A stretch of 64,000 bases of DNA. It comes from Podarcis raffonei (taxonomy: Eukaryota; Chordata; Lepidosauria; Squamata; Lacertidae). This document shows positions 40,037-51,029 of the stretch, one piece after another (the first letter of the stretch is position 1; every line of letters begins with the position of its first letter). The notes under the pieces were generated by a model that was not told where the DNA came from, ran no database searches, and saw nothing but the letters and a program-made list of their open reading frames with translations. The DNA lies in contig NC_070603.1 in assembly GCF_027172205.1 (NCBI RefSeq), forward strand, positions 12,450,501 to 12,514,500, written 5' to 3'. A program made the position numbers and the translations under genes.

Positions 40037-40617
40037 TATACCCCGCCCATCTGGCTGGGTTTCCCCAGCCACTCTGCGCGGCTTCCAACAAAAGATTTTA
40101 AATACATTACAACAGGGGTGGCCAACTCCCAAGAGACTGCAATCTACTCACAGAGTTAAAGACTGGCGGTGATCTACCCCCTTTTGGGGGGTTCAGGTCA
40201 AAGTTGTTGAGCTTCTTTGGGTGGAGCCAGTGATCTACCAGTGATCTACCACAGACGTCTAGTGATCTACTGGTAGGTCACAATCTACCTGTTGGACGTG
40301 CCTGCATTAAAACATCAAACATTAAAAACTTCCCTAAACCTTCACAGATGTCTTCTAAACGGCAGATAGTTGTTTATTTCTTTGACTTCTGATGAGAGGG
40401 CATTCCACAGGGTGTGCGCCGCTACCAAGAAGGCCCTCTGCCTGGTTCCCTGTAACTTCGCTTCTCACAGTGAGGGAACCGCCAGAAGGCCTTCGGCGCT
40501 GGACCTCAGTGTCCAGGTTGAATGATGGGGGTGGAGACGCTCCTTCAGGTATACTGGACCAAGGCCGTTTAAGGCTTTAAAGGTCAGCACCAACACTTTG
40601 ATTTGTGCTCAGAAACA
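39990..40617 (-). mobile_element. L2-clade LINE 3' end (copy D), split by a hAT
   Basis: Minus-oriented. (ATT)n tail 39994-40034, CCCGCCCATCTGGCTGGGTT, and the coding end near 40400-40617 (inverse of the AFSVVAPALWNALP region and of FKVLVLTFKAL). A hAT MITE at 40113-40304 interrupts the 3' UTR. Confidence 0.87.
40113..40304. mobile_element. 192-bp non-autonomous hAT inside L2
   Basis: Ends CAGGGGTGGCCAACTC and TGTTGGACGTGCCTG, imperfect inverses. Flanking duplication CATTACAA (40105-40112) and CATTAAAA (40305-40312), 7 of 8. The interior is rich in GATCTAC repeats (CAGTGATCTACCAGTGATCT). Confidence 0.85.
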
Positions 40618-40621
40618 TACT

Positions 40622-40725
40622 ATAGTTTCAGACAGGGTTGTTTCCCAGCTGTACCTGGAGATGCTGGAGATGCTGGCGATTGAACCTGGGTTATTCTGCA
40701 TGTGAAGTATCCTGCCAGTGCCACT
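40622..40725 (-). mobile_element. tRNA-Ala-headed SINE fragment
   Basis: CCCAGCTGTACCTGGAGATG, GCGATTGAACCTGGGTTATT match the inverted 5' half of the SINE seen at 33586-33785. Confidence 0.6.
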
Positions 40726-41455
40726 GTGGGGGTCTGGGTGTAGAAACCTTTGATTTTGGCATGGGTGGAATGTACCCTATTATACAGAATCATATATGTT
40801 GCTCTGTGCATGAATGAATGTCTCATGAATGAAAACAGCGTCAGAGTAAAAAAAGAGTTTGCCTGCTCCTGTTCTCAAAGAAGATGTCAGAGACTGAGCC
40901 TGGACCCACGGCTGCCTGGAAAACTTGGACTGCGCCACTAAACTATGGTCCTCTTAGAAGATCTGGAGCAGCCATCACAGGTAAAGCCCCACAAACAAAA
41001 CCGTTTTATCACCTCCGTGGTGACACTTCACACACTTGGATATCAGTTATGAAGTAACAGATTATATGGAGATGATATTTCCAGTAATGGGTGTCTGAGC
41101 AGAGTCCCAGCTCCCTATCAGGAAGATGAGAACGAGGGTGTTTCTAGGATTATTAAACACTGAAGACATTTTTCTTAGTGTGAAAGATGTGTTGGTTGCT
41201 AGGAATACAGATTGGTCTGAGAGGAGGATGGTGATTGGTTCAAAAGCTGCTGATGTCACAAAAGCACTGGGAGGTCATTTGAGAGGCTCTCACCCAGGTG
41301 AAAGATTGTGGATTTCATGTGCATGCACACACAACCATTTTATGTGCCTCAGCATGTTTCCCACCCACAACAGGAAAGCAGTTCAAAAGGAGAAAAAAGC
41401 TATGGCCTTTCCAGATGGGTAGGATTTTTTTTCGCTGCAGGTGTATTATGTAATA
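40726..41455. other. unassigned non-coding interval
   Basis: Nothing recognised. Confidence 0.3.
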
Positions 41456-41705
41456 CAGTCGTACCTGGGTTTTCGAGCAGCCTAGTTCTCGAACGTTTTG
41501 GCTCCCAAACGCCGCAAACCCATAAGTGACTGTTCCAATTTGCAAACTATTTTTGGAAGCCAAATGTCTGACAGGGCTTCTGCGGCTTCCGATTGGTTGC
41601 AGGAGCTTCCTGCAGCCAGTCAGAAGCTGCACTTTGGTTTCCAAATGTTTTGGAAGTCGAACGGACTTCCAGAACGGATTCCGTTCAACTTCCAATGTAT
41701 GGCTG
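41456..41705. mobile_element. Tigger-like MITE, second family
   Basis: Starts TACAGTCGTACCTGGGTTTT with CGAACGTTTTGGCTCCCAAA. The other side has GTCGAACGGACTTCCAGAAC and ATTCCGTTCAACTTCC, a degraded inverse. Related in design to family T but distinct in sequence. Its right end is cut by the LTR that follows. Confidence 0.6.
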
Positions 41706-42062
41706 TGTTATGTACTGAGTTGATCCAAAATGGATCCAAAATGCAGCAGTCTGATTGGTCCTAGAACAATAGGATTCAGAATGCAGCAGTCTGATTGGTC
41801 CTAGAACAATGCAGCAGTATGATTGGTCCGCAGGAGCCACCCAATCCAGCTCCAGATGGAAGTGAATCCACAACCTGATTGGCCTACAGGAGAATCCTGG
41901 AATTAGCCAATCACGTGCAGCCCATTGTGTAAATAATGTATATAAAGCAGATACTGTGGGGAAACTTCCATTCCTCCTCACTACTATGAGCTGAATAAAG
42001 AGCATGAAATCCACTCTCGACTCCGAGTATATTTCAGGCTGTATGTCATTGAAGGAATAACA
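41706..42062 (+). mobile_element. solo LTR-like element
   Basis: Begins TGTTAT and ends ATAACA, a perfect 6-bp inverted terminus. Has a TATA box (TATATAAAGC near 41940), a polyadenylation-type AATAAA (near 41995) and U3 direct repeats containing GCAGCAGTCTGATTGGTCCT with inverted CCAAT boxes. About 357 bp. No internal coding part. Flanking target duplication is not evident, so recombination or decay at the ends is possible. Looks like an ERV-type LTR. Confidence 0.72.
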
Positions 42063-42083
42063 GTGCCTTAGTAGTGGATTTAT

Positions 42084-42438
42084 GGGACGCGGGTTGCACT
42101 GTGGTCTAAACCACAGAGCCTAGGGCTTGCCGATCAGAAGGTCGGCAGATCAAATCTCCACGACGGGGTGAGCTCCCGTTGCTCAGTCCCTGCTCCTGCC
42201 AACCTAGCAGTTTGAAAGCACGTCAAAGTGCAAGTAGATAAATAGGTACCACTCCGGCAGAAAGGTAAACAGCGTTTCCGTGCGCTGCTCTGGTTCGCCA
42301 GAAGCGACTTAGTCATGCTGTCCACATGACCCGGAAGCTGTACACCAGCTCCCTCTGCCAGTAAAACAAGATGAGAGCCGCAACCCCAGATTCGTTCGCG
42401 ACTGGACCTAACGGTCAGGGGTCCCTTTAGCTTTACCT
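42084..42438 (+). mobile_element. Sauria SINE (copy 6) with TSD
   Basis: Head GGGACGCGGGTTGCACTGTG. Body CAAGTAGATAAATAGGTACC and TCCACATGACCCGGAAGCTG. Tail GGTCAGGGGTCCCTTTAGC. Exact 16-bp duplication TTAGTAGTGGATTTAT (42068-42083, 42439-42454). Confidence 0.96.
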
Positions 42439-42454
42439 TTAGTAGTGGATTTAT

Positions 42455-43195
42455 ACTGGACCATCCACCCATCATTTCACTTTATTAGTTGTTTTGCAAT
42501 GCTTCCCCAACACTAATGCATTCTTGCCATCTGGAGGGTGAAAGCAATCTTGTCATCTGTAGCGCAACAAAAGTGGACAAATATTAAACCTGAATATGTG
42601 TGGCATTTAAAAGTTACAGGGTTTCAGCAGGAAGCTATAGGACATGCGCTCACCAGAGATAAAGCAGGATGTCAGCCCCAAAACTTCTGCAGGCACAAAG
42701 TGTATAAACTGTCCCTGTAACATCATCAGCCCAAATCATCATCAGCACACAATAAAAAGTATGGGAGGGGAGCGTAGTACTGACTCATCCGGCAGTGTCC
42801 CAGACCTCTCCCTCCACAATAAATGTTGCTCCCTGGGCTTCAGAGAGGCTGAGAGTGAGCAGAGCCCACAGTGTACAAGATTAATCCATTCCTGGGTTTT
42901 TGCCACTACCTACCTGTCCTGAGTCTCAACCATCTCTTTTTTTTTATTCTCACCCCACTCCCCTTGGAAACCTGCATCTTCTCTTTAAGTTGCTGATTGT
43001 TCAGCCCAACCATGCCTGTCCCCACACTCCTCTCTCTGACCTTCTTCTCCCCACAGCTGCAGCCAGTTTATCTAACAGGATGTCTAATTTATGTCCAATA
43101 CAAATGCGTGCAAACAACAACTTATCTATTTTAGCACCTTGCATTAAACTTTCCCTGGGGAGAGATAATAAAACCTTCAGGCCTTCTATTGCCTG
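42455..43195. other. unassigned interval, possibly constrained at its end
   Basis: 43055-43195 (TGTCTAATTTATGTCCAATA, AACTTATCTATTTTAGCACC, GAGATAATAAAACC) is repeat-free and AT-rich and might be a short conserved element. The remainder has nothing recognisable. Confidence 0.3.
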
Positions 43196-43199
43196 CGCG

Positions 43200-43200
<1 letters not shown>

Positions 43201-43231
<31 letters not shown>
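43201..43231. repeat. (GC)(TC)n tract followed by C-run
   Basis: TC dinucleotide repeat, then a run of C and A. Confidence 0.9.
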
Positions 43232-43234
<3 letters not shown>

Positions 43235-43608
43235 CCCCCCCCCAAAAAAACCTACCCTTTTTTCTCCTCAGTTTGTGGCTTCCATGAACATTAGGACTTT
43301 TGCCATGGATAGAAAGCAGATCCCACCTGCCCCAGTACGAGGTAGCAGCAGATTGCTCTTTTGTCTGTGTGTGTCTGTCTAAACAACCTGCGTCTTGTCA
43401 CCTCGGAGGGAAAGCAGTACCAAGTAAGGTGGCAAATGCATAGTGCAGGGCCCATAAATCGAGCAGGTTGTTGCTCCCAGCCTGGGAAGGAGAAATGAGC
43501 ATCGCATTTATGAGAAAGCAGCACTCATACACACACACACATGCATACACGCACACGGTCAAGAAGAAATCCCAGTTAGGGCTGACTGCTGAAAGGCCTT
43601 GTCATGCT

Positions 43609-43609
<1 letters not shown>

Positions 43610-43649
<40 letters not shown>
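43610..43649. repeat. (CA)n microsatellite
   Basis: About 20 CA units. Confidence 0.95.
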
Positions 43650-43654
<5 letters not shown>

Positions 43655-43952
43655 GAGAGAAGCAACCAATGCGGACACTAAGTGAGGCCTGTCTCCCAAG
43701 GGCTGTTTAGCATTCTGGTTGCGCACACCACCGGCAAGGAGCGGGCCAAGCCCACTCAGATTTCACAGCACGTCCGCAAGTCATTGGCAGGTTTAAAGCC
43801 CTACAAAGGCAAAGCCTGAACGAGGCAGTGATGGAGTGATCGAGCGCACAGCCATACATGCCCAGGCACATATGAGAGCAGAATGGATGCATGCAGCAGC
43901 ACACTGATGTAGCCCTCATGCTCTGTCTCTTTGGGTCTGACACAAATGCACA

Positions 43953-44015
43953 ATGGCATACCCTCCAACATTTCTCCAATGAAAATAGGGGCGTCCCATT
44001 CCATAATGATAATTT
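43953..44015 (+). repeat. repeat X (copy 1)
   Basis: CATACCCTCCAACATTTCTC then GAAAATAGGGGCGTCCC. The same motif recurs at 44393, 47953, 48363 and 49748. It borders L2 tails at two loci. Confidence 0.7.
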
Positions 44016-44020
44016 TACTA

Positions 44021-44245
44021 CAGTGGTACCTCGGGTTAAGTACTTAATTCGTTCCGGAGGTCTGTTCTTAACCTGAAGCACCACTTTAGCTAATGGGGCC
44101 TTCTGCTGCCACTGCGCCGCCGGAGCACGATTTCTGTTCTCATCCTGAAGCAAAGTTCTTCACCTGAAGCACTATTTCTGGGTTAGCGGAGTCTGTAACC
44201 TGAAGCGTATGTGACCTGAGGCATATGTAACCTGAGGTACCACTG
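44021..44245 (+). mobile_element. Tigger-like MITE, family T (copy 5)
   Basis: Ends CAGTGGTACCTCGGGTTAAG and CTGAGGTACCACTG, TA flanks. Inserted beside an L2 tail. Confidence 0.93.
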
Positions 44246-44390
44246 TATTTATACCCCACACATCTTATTGGGTCGCCCCAGCCACTCTGGGCAGCTTCCA
44301 ACATATATAAAAGCACAACAAAACATTAAACATTAAAAAAACTTCCCTATACAGCATTGCCTTCAGACAGCTCCGGGAGGGGGTGTGTGG
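44246..44390 (-). mobile_element. L2 LINE 3' tail, subtype 2
   Basis: TATTTATACCCCACACATCT, GGTCGCCCCAGCCACTCTGG and CTTCCCTATACAGCATTGCC are the inverted 3' end of an L2 subtype with TCTTATTGGGT instead of TCTGGCTGGGT. Confidence 0.75.
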
Positions 44391-44392
44391 AC

Positions 44393-44523
44393 AACTCCAT
44401 ACTCTCCAACATTTCTCCCATGAAAATAGGGACAGCCTAAGGAAAAGCGGGACATTCCAAGATCAAATCAGAAACCAGGACGCCATCTCTAAATCAGGGA
44501 TGTCTCTGGAAAATAGGGACACA
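44393..44523 (+). repeat. repeat X (copy 2), longest
   Basis: CTCCATACTCTCCAACATTT, CCCATGAAAATAGGGACAGC, AAGCGGGACATTCCAAG and CTCTGGAAAATAGGGAC. Class unknown. Confidence 0.65.
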
Positions 44524-47500
44524 GATGAGACGCATAAATGGCACACGTGTATTTTAATGGCAGGCTCATTTTGAATATATTTTAGAATTTTTGTTTGTTA
44601 TTTTTGCTGTTTGATACAGTTTCATTTCTTGGCTATATTGCTGCTGCTGTTGCTCTGCTTTCAGATTTTATTTCCATTCCTGAACCTCTCAGGATACAGG
44701 GCACTTCCAGGTTGTCACTATTTTCAGGTGGGATTCAGCCACGAACCACAAATTCAGAGCACACAGTTAAAGTGAATTTGGCACTCTAGAGCAGCAAACC
44801 AACTTCCTTGTAAAAAAAACAGGAAAGTGACAAGAAAATGCACTGGAAAGTGTTGGATAACATTTGCCTGACACAAGGTCGCCTCCCTGCAAACAAATCA
44901 GGAGGAAAGCTCAACAAACAACCAAGGTCATATAACCTAAAAACTTTTGTGCAAACAAGTGAGGATGAAAGCTCAGCAAACAGGTCATCTGAAAGCAGCC
45001 GCAGTTGGTTCAAACGTGAAAGAAACATCATGAGCACAAGTAAGGAAAATGGTTGGCCACCCGCTTTCTAGTTACCCCCAAGCAATTAAAAGAAAAGAAA
45101 TTAAAAGTTGGATCACCTCTTGCTTATGAGTCAAGGAGGTGCAAATCAGGTAATTCCTTCCCCATCTAGGGCTGGGGGGGGGGGATTGACAAGGACAATT
45201 TCTTAGCCATTTCACCCACATTTGAATTGGCTGTTTTGTTTTGTTGGGGAAATTAAAAAGGAGGTTCTTAGACTGGAGGTTACCCACACAGAAACCCAAA
45301 GGAAAAGGATGCAGGCAGCAAGTGAAAAGATAGACCTTTATTAAAATACAAATGCACATAGGGACAGCCTTAAAATTAAGGAAGCGGCTACAAGAATTTT
45401 TTTTTACACACTTGTGGATCGCACAGGTCATTTCATTTCACCAAAGGATCACAGCAAACTTAATAGTTGTAACCCAATGCCATCATTCTGAACCAATCAA
45501 AATCATTTGGCTCTTCAGATCAGCCCTCATCATAATATCATGTAATTAATTACATATAACCATTTTTCAGCATCTTTCTTTATTAAGACGTTGGCTAATT
45601 TTCCTATTCATTAAATGTCACCCAATATCCCCTTTCATCTATCTACAAAACAATTCAAGATTCATCACAATAGCCATGCCTAGCTGATTTTCTTTTCAGG
45701 TATACAGTGGCCACCATAGATTCTAACAGTTTATTTTATTTTTTGTTTTCTGGAATGGACATTCCCCACGTACAGTACCTAAAAGCGGCTAGTTCTGTAC
45801 CGTGAAAGGTAGTCCATAGGCTTAAAAGAAAATGGAATAATCAAAATACAGTTTCATGAAATTATTATTTTCTCCAACAGTTTCACCTATATACTGACGT
45901 GATGTGAAATTTGAGGGGTGGAGGTGGAAAGAGAATAAGAGTGGCCGCCATTTTGTTTTGGAATTTTGGGGAAAACAAAATGGCTGCCATCGTTTTGAAA
46001 AATGGCTTCCTCTTTTGCTGCTCCCTGAGGGCCACAACCATACTGCTAGACGGTTGGCTATCTACAGAAAAAGCGCACACTTTTACTAAATCGGTGGATT
46101 GTTCCTCCAGCCACTTGCTTTCTTTGAGCGGTGCAATATTAAGTATTCCTCCAGAGAAAAAGCTGCGGTTGAAGCAGTCTTGTTTTTAAAAAAAGAGTGT
46201 TCCATACCATCTTATTTTTAATCCTGAAGTATTAGGGAAACATTTTTTATTTTTACATTTAGATGTTTAAAAATAAAATGGAACGAGAATGTCTTTCAGA
46301 AAAAGAAACAAAGAAGCAAAATCTACCTCAGAGATGTGTCGTTTAAAAAGCAAAAGTTTAAAGTTGCCCCCAGACCAGAGTGGGGTTGGGGGGGGGGGCG
46401 AGGCTCAGAGATTAGGCATTTGTTATCAGAAATAATATTAATATTACAGAGGCCTAGTTGGGCTCAACCAGAAGCCTGGCATTTGTGGAACAATCTCTCC
46501 TCAGGCATCCTCGCATTTGAATTTCAGCTGTCTTCTTGAAGACTTTTTTTTGCCTATGCAGTTGTTTACAATTTTCTTGAGTCATTTGAGTAATTGTTTT
46601 GTACTACTTTTAAGAGGGAGGGGGTATACTTTTATATTGCTGCACCACGATCCTGATTTTGTATGAGAAGGCAGTGTGTGTGCTCAGAGTTCAGCGAAAT
46701 AATCTGAAATAAGCAAGGATCAGAGAGGTTTAGTTGAAATTTATTTTGAGAAACAATGTTGGGGGTGAGGCCATTTCACATTCCTCCTCAATTTACTGAG
46801 TCTGTTTCACACTTTTTTTTTGTCAAAACACTGTTTCGCCCCATCCCTAGGCATGTCATGAGAAAGAAAATGCATGGATGCAGCTATAAATATTTGGAAA
46901 CAGCAAGTGTGACCTAGAGTGAAGCAGCTGGGAGAAACTGGAGTCAGGGAATATTCTTGGGAGACAGTCCTTGTGTGGGCATAGAATGTGAAGTAAGTAC
47001 TAGAAATTAGTTTTGTAGAAGTCAAAAAACTGAGGTGCATCAGTGAATGTTCAGGGTGAATGATCATTTTTCGCCATTGTATGTTGGACAAGTGGAGACA
47101 TTCAAAAACATTTATATAGGATTGTCAACATCCACCAGATTTGGGACATTCACTGCAACATGTGCCAGGTAATGTCACAAACTTGGTGAATGTTAACATT
47201 CACAGGTAACTATCCAGAGGTCAGTGGGAAATGTCACAAAACTTTGTGTCATGAGGCTGATATATTTTACACTGGCTTGATATGAAGTATGTCCTTTCTT
47301 AGTAAATGATGAAAATGACTGCGATGAGTTTGATATTTCCTGAAGGCATTCAGTTGGCAATGACATTTGTGGTAACTGTCATAATTTTCTGACTCTCTTA
47401 GGATTTATTCCTAGACATCAGTACTCACCTGCGCTGCAACATTAAGTACTTACACACACCCTCACTGATATGTACAAAAATGTGTGTGTCTCGCCTGACA

Positions 47501-47607
47501 CATATTTCCTATAGATGCTCAGACTATTACTATGTGTTTTTGCAATGGGAACAGACAATCAGCTCAGCCAAATATTTGAAATCTGGGCTCTTCGTTCAGT
47601 GTGCTTC

Positions 47608-47609
<2 letters not shown>
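44524..47609. other. unassigned non-coding interval
   Basis: Around 45945-46000 GGCCGCCATTTTG faces CAAAATGGCTGCC (YY1-type motifs in inverse). Many AT-rich stretches. The frame 44838-45071 and others show no domain. No complete transposon or exon identified. Confidence 0.3.

Positions 47610-47645
<36 letters not shown>
47610..47645. repeat. (ATT)n microsatellite
   Basis: Twelve ATT units, perhaps a remnant LINE tail. Confidence 0.9.
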
Positions 47646-47952
47646 GCCTGGGCAAGTTGATGGAGATGGGGTTGCGCTCACAAATTTTCCTCAATGCCCC
47701 TGTTGCATCTGCTCTCCATCTGCATTGATTCCCACAAGGCTTTGCATGGTGCGATGCACAACAGGGCTGTACCCATGAAACTTCCTGGGTGTTTTGCTGC
47801 ACTTCAACAACACCGTGGCTTTTGCAACATTGCATGAGCCCAACATAACTTGCTGCCAATCCTGTATTCTTTTGCAAAGAAGAGTGCATGGCCAGGCAAA
47901 GAGGTACACTCATTCCAGATCCCCCAAGTGTCCCATGTTGGAGGGGATGGTT

Positions 47953-47995
47953 GGACATCCCTATTTTCATCGGAGAAATGTTGGAGGGCATGGAG
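47953..47995 (-). repeat. repeat X (copy 3)
   Basis: GGACATCCCTATTTTCATCG then GAGAAATGTTGGAGGGCATG, the inverse of copy 1. Confidence 0.7.
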
Positions 47996-48032
47996 TTATG
48001 TGACCAAGGGGTTTTCATTATGTTTTTATGTA

Positions 48033-48258
48033 CAGTGGTACCTCGGGTTACATACGCTTCAGGTTACAGACTCTGCTAACCCAGAAATAGTGCTTCAGGT
48101 TAAGAACTTTGCTTCAGGATAAGAACAGAAATTGTGCTCTGGCGGTGCAGCAGCAGCGGGAGGCCCCATTAGCTAAAGTGGTGCTTCAGGTTAAGAACAG
48201 TTTCAGTTTAAGAACGGACCTCCGGAATGAATTAAGTACTTAACCCGAGGTACCACTG
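48033..48258 (-). mobile_element. Tigger-like MITE, family T (copy 6)
   Basis: Ends CAGTGGTACCTCGGGTTACA and CCCGAGGTACCACTG, TA flanks. Again between repeat X and an L2 tail. Confidence 0.93.
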
Positions 48259-48260
48259 TA

Positions 48261-48307
48261 TGTTGGAAGTTGCCCAGAGTGGATGCAGCAACCCAATAAG
48301 ATGACCA

Positions 48308-48358
<51 letters not shown>
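48261..48358 (+). mobile_element. L2 LINE 3' tail, subtype 2
   Basis: TGTTGGAAGTTGCCCAGAGT, ACCCAATAAGATGACCAGGT then (AAT)n 48311-48358. Same subtype as 44246-44390 but opposite orientation. Confidence 0.78.
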
Positions 48359-48359
<1 letters not shown>

Positions 48360-48362
48360 TAG

Positions 48363-48410
48363 AATAGGATATCCCTGTTTTCACCGGAGAAATGTTGGAG
48401 GGTATGTCAT
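48363..48410 (-). repeat. repeat X (copy 4)
   Basis: GGATATCCCTGTTTTCACCG then GAGAAATGTTGGAGGGTATG. Confidence 0.7.
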
Positions 48411-48444
48411 TCAATAAGTGTACATTATATGTGAGAGAGTGCCT

Positions 48445-48870
48445 TTGACAATGTTCTAGAAATTTCACCTGGTCCAAAACAGAACAGCCAAAATGCTAAC
48501 TGAGGACTGGTCATTATAAGCATATGGTGTTGTCAATGCTTAGACATCCACACATGCTTCCAGTCCATTTCCAGGCCCAATTTAAAGTTCTGGTAATGAC
48601 CTTTCAGGCCCTAAGAGGCTTCAGGCCAGTTCTTTGAAGAATCATCTCCTGTCTATACTTCTCCAAACCATTTGACCGTCTTTAGAGGCCCAAATGAGGT
48701 ACAATGTGTGTCTGCTGGATAGAGGGCCTTTTCAGTGGTGGTGCCTTGCTTGTGGAACACCCTCCCCAGAAAGACTCACCTGGCACCTTCTTTGTGGTCT
48801 TTTCCGTACCAAGGGAAGAACATTATTTCATAGTTTTATGGACTTGTTGTTTTATAGGCTTATAGTTTTA
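48445..48870 (+). mobile_element. L2-type LINE fragment
   Basis: Encodes in pieces FQAQFKVLVMTFQALRGFRP and, in another frame, a GGALLVEHPPQKDSPGTFFV stretch parallel to the conserved L2 C-terminus. Old, broken by frameshift and stops. 5'-truncated. Confidence 0.6.
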
Positions 48871-48874
48871 GTGC

Positions 48875-49106
48875 AGGGGTCGGCAAACTAAGGCCCGGGG
48901 GCCAATCCGAACCGCAGATGCCTCTAGGCAACGCCCCTTCCTTCCTGCTGAGGCAGCCAGGTTTGCTGCGATTTCCGCATGCACAGAAGCGGCTTCTGCC
49001 ACCGTCTACACATGCACACAACGGCGCTTCTACCAGCGACCCGTTTCACCTAAAGGACAGGCCGCTGGAACCGATTATGGTGGTAAGTAGAGATTCCACT
49101 GTAGTA
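48875..49106. mobile_element. composite of hAT and Tigger-like ends
   Basis: Left end CAGGGGTCGGCAAACTAAGG is a hAT-type terminus. Right end GGTAAGTAGAGATTCCACTG followed by TA is an inverted Tigger-type terminus. Two degraded elements are probably joined here. Interior GC-rich, non-coding. Confidence 0.5.
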
Positions 49107-50310
49107 TGTTTTTAGTCTTCATGGCTTTATACCACCCAGATATGCTATAGAAATTGTATGTCTCCAACTGCCCTGAAATTGCCAGGACTATAACGGCTTC
49201 TCACTACGTTATACAGAGTCCTGAATTCCACAGGTGGGGAAAAGGAGTGGGGATGGGCTGGGGCTGGGGGCGGATGGGGGGGAGAGGCAGCCCAGCCAGA
49301 CCCATGGGGAGGGAAGGGGAGGGGAAGGGGAGGGATGCCAGCTGCTGCCATTCCACCCCTTCTCAGCTCTGCCAACTGGTACTGCTCAATGCATCCAACT
49401 ACAGTAGTGGGGCAACAGGAGCGGCCTAGGGGGCTGCAGGCGCACAGGAGCCCTTCGGCTGTCACAGCTGCCAACCATAGAGACTATGTTGCTGCTGCAG
49501 AAGTGCTGCCTTGTAAACATCTGGTGTAGGTCCCTCCTCTGATGCCCAAGGCAGGATGATGGCAACCTCAGGGTTTTTACCATATATAATCTAAGGCTCC
49601 CTCATATAACCAAGACATTTGCCAGTACAGTATTGCTACATACTCCTCTTGGTAACAGCCGTTGGGGCAGCTCAGCCGACCCCACCCTTTTCCATCAGCA
49701 GTGTGCATATATAGGGAGTATGGAGGTGGGATGGACACGGATGTAGAAAAGATTATCCCTGTTTTCATCCGAGGAATATTGGAGAGTATGCATATTTGTG
49801 CATATCCCTCATACACACACACAGCGCCCTGATATTGAATGAATTCCCCCCCCCCCCACACACACACATCATTGTTACATACCTTCTCCCACTTATTTCA
49901 GTTAATTTTTTAAAATGAAATTTTGGAGCCATCTTATTATCAAATGTATCTCTGGGCCATGAGGACCAGAAACTTAGCTTTGGAAATTAAAAGTGGATTC
50001 TTTAAAGCATGTTTATAAGAGTTTCTAGGTCACTAAAAAGAACAAAAAACTAGTGCATGTTGCATAGCTCTGGGGGGTTTTTGGTGGGGGGGAGAGACAA
50101 AAACAATCATTCCGTACATTATTCATTTGTTTAACAATATTTACATGCAACCTGCCACATAAAACACATCCAGGCACCGCTCAACAATTAAATATTATCA
50201 TCTGCAATATACTAAACACCAAATATAACAAGAGCAGCAGACAAAAGCTTGTGATTGCAAGTATCACGAGCCATCAGCCATTCCTAAACACTGTGCCCAG
50301 AGTCACGAAA
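49107..50310. other. unassigned non-coding interval
   Basis: 49230-49340 is G-rich (repeated GGGGAAGGGGAGGGG). A further repeat X copy lies at 49748-49795. 49850-49870 is a C/CA run. No exon. Confidence 0.35.
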
Positions 50311-50314
50311 GGAA

Positions 50315-50461
50315 CCTGGATCATGGCTCAGTTGATAGAGCATAAATTGGTAGGGCATCTTAATTTCAGGATTGATGTTGGGCAAAAGATTTCCACATTG
50401 GAGGGGTTGGACTAGATGACCCTAGTGGTCATTTTCACCTCTACAGTTCAATGGTTCAATT
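50315..50461 (+). mobile_element. tRNA-headed SINE with CR1-like tail
   Basis: Head GGATCATGGCTCAGTTGATA GAGC and box B eroded. Tail TTGGACTAGATGACCCTAGT followed by CTACAGTTCAATGG. Same architecture as 58069-58208, diverged. Confidence 0.65.
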
Positions 50462-50554
50462 AGATATGTTAACTATACATTGGAAATAAAGCCTATTCTT
50501 TTGTAGGTGGGGAGTCAAAGGACAGAAATAGTTGCATCATAACGTGTATACTAG

Positions 50555-50655
50555 GGTTGGGGGACCTTGGGCCCTCCACAAGATGGACTACAACTCCCAT
50601 CATCCCTTCCTCATTGCCCTTGCTGGCCAGAGCTGATGGGCAGCCAACATAGGGC
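50555..50655. repeat. family P MITE fragment
   Basis: GGACCTTGGGCCCTCCACAA, GGACTACAACTCCCATCATC and CCAGAGCTGATGGG. Right arm truncated. Confidence 0.5.
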
Positions 50656-50663
50656 AGACCAGG

Positions 50664-50800
50664 CAGTGGCGTAGCATGGGGGGTGCAGGGGGGGCCGGGC
50701 GCAACATCTGGGGGTTAGAGTTAGGGGCGCAAATCCACGGGTTAGGGGGCGCAAATTACTTGCCTTGCCCCGGGTGCTGACAACCCACGCTACGCCACTG
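50664..50800. mobile_element. 137-bp hAT MITE, family N1 (copy 4)
   Basis: Ends CAGTGGCGTAGCATGGG and CCACGCTACGCCACTG. Exact 8-bp duplication AGACCAGG (50656-50663, 50801-50808). Its interior is the two ends of the 692-bp element at 34396 joined (opposite orientation), so it is an internally deleted derivative. Confidence 0.94.
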
Positions 50801-51029
50801 AGACCAGGCCACAGTCTTCTGCTAAAAATGGGAGGGAGGAAGAGAAAAGAAGGTCATTGCTTAAGAATAATATAAAAAATCCCCCTGTCTCTTTGACTTG
50901 GTGATAGCAAACCAGGAAGTCTGGGAGGAGGAGGAGGAGGAGGAGGCAAAATGCAAGATAAGTTTCATTTAGCCGGATGGGTGAGCAGAAGAAAGGAGGG
51001 CAGAGAGAGAGAGGACAGAGACAGAGAGA

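Noticed and set aside
42063-42083. Target duplication for the LTR at 41706
   Set aside because: The five bases on each side (GGCTG and GTGCC) do not match, so no TSD is claimed. The nearby TTAGTAGTGGATTTAT belongs to the Sauria SINE.
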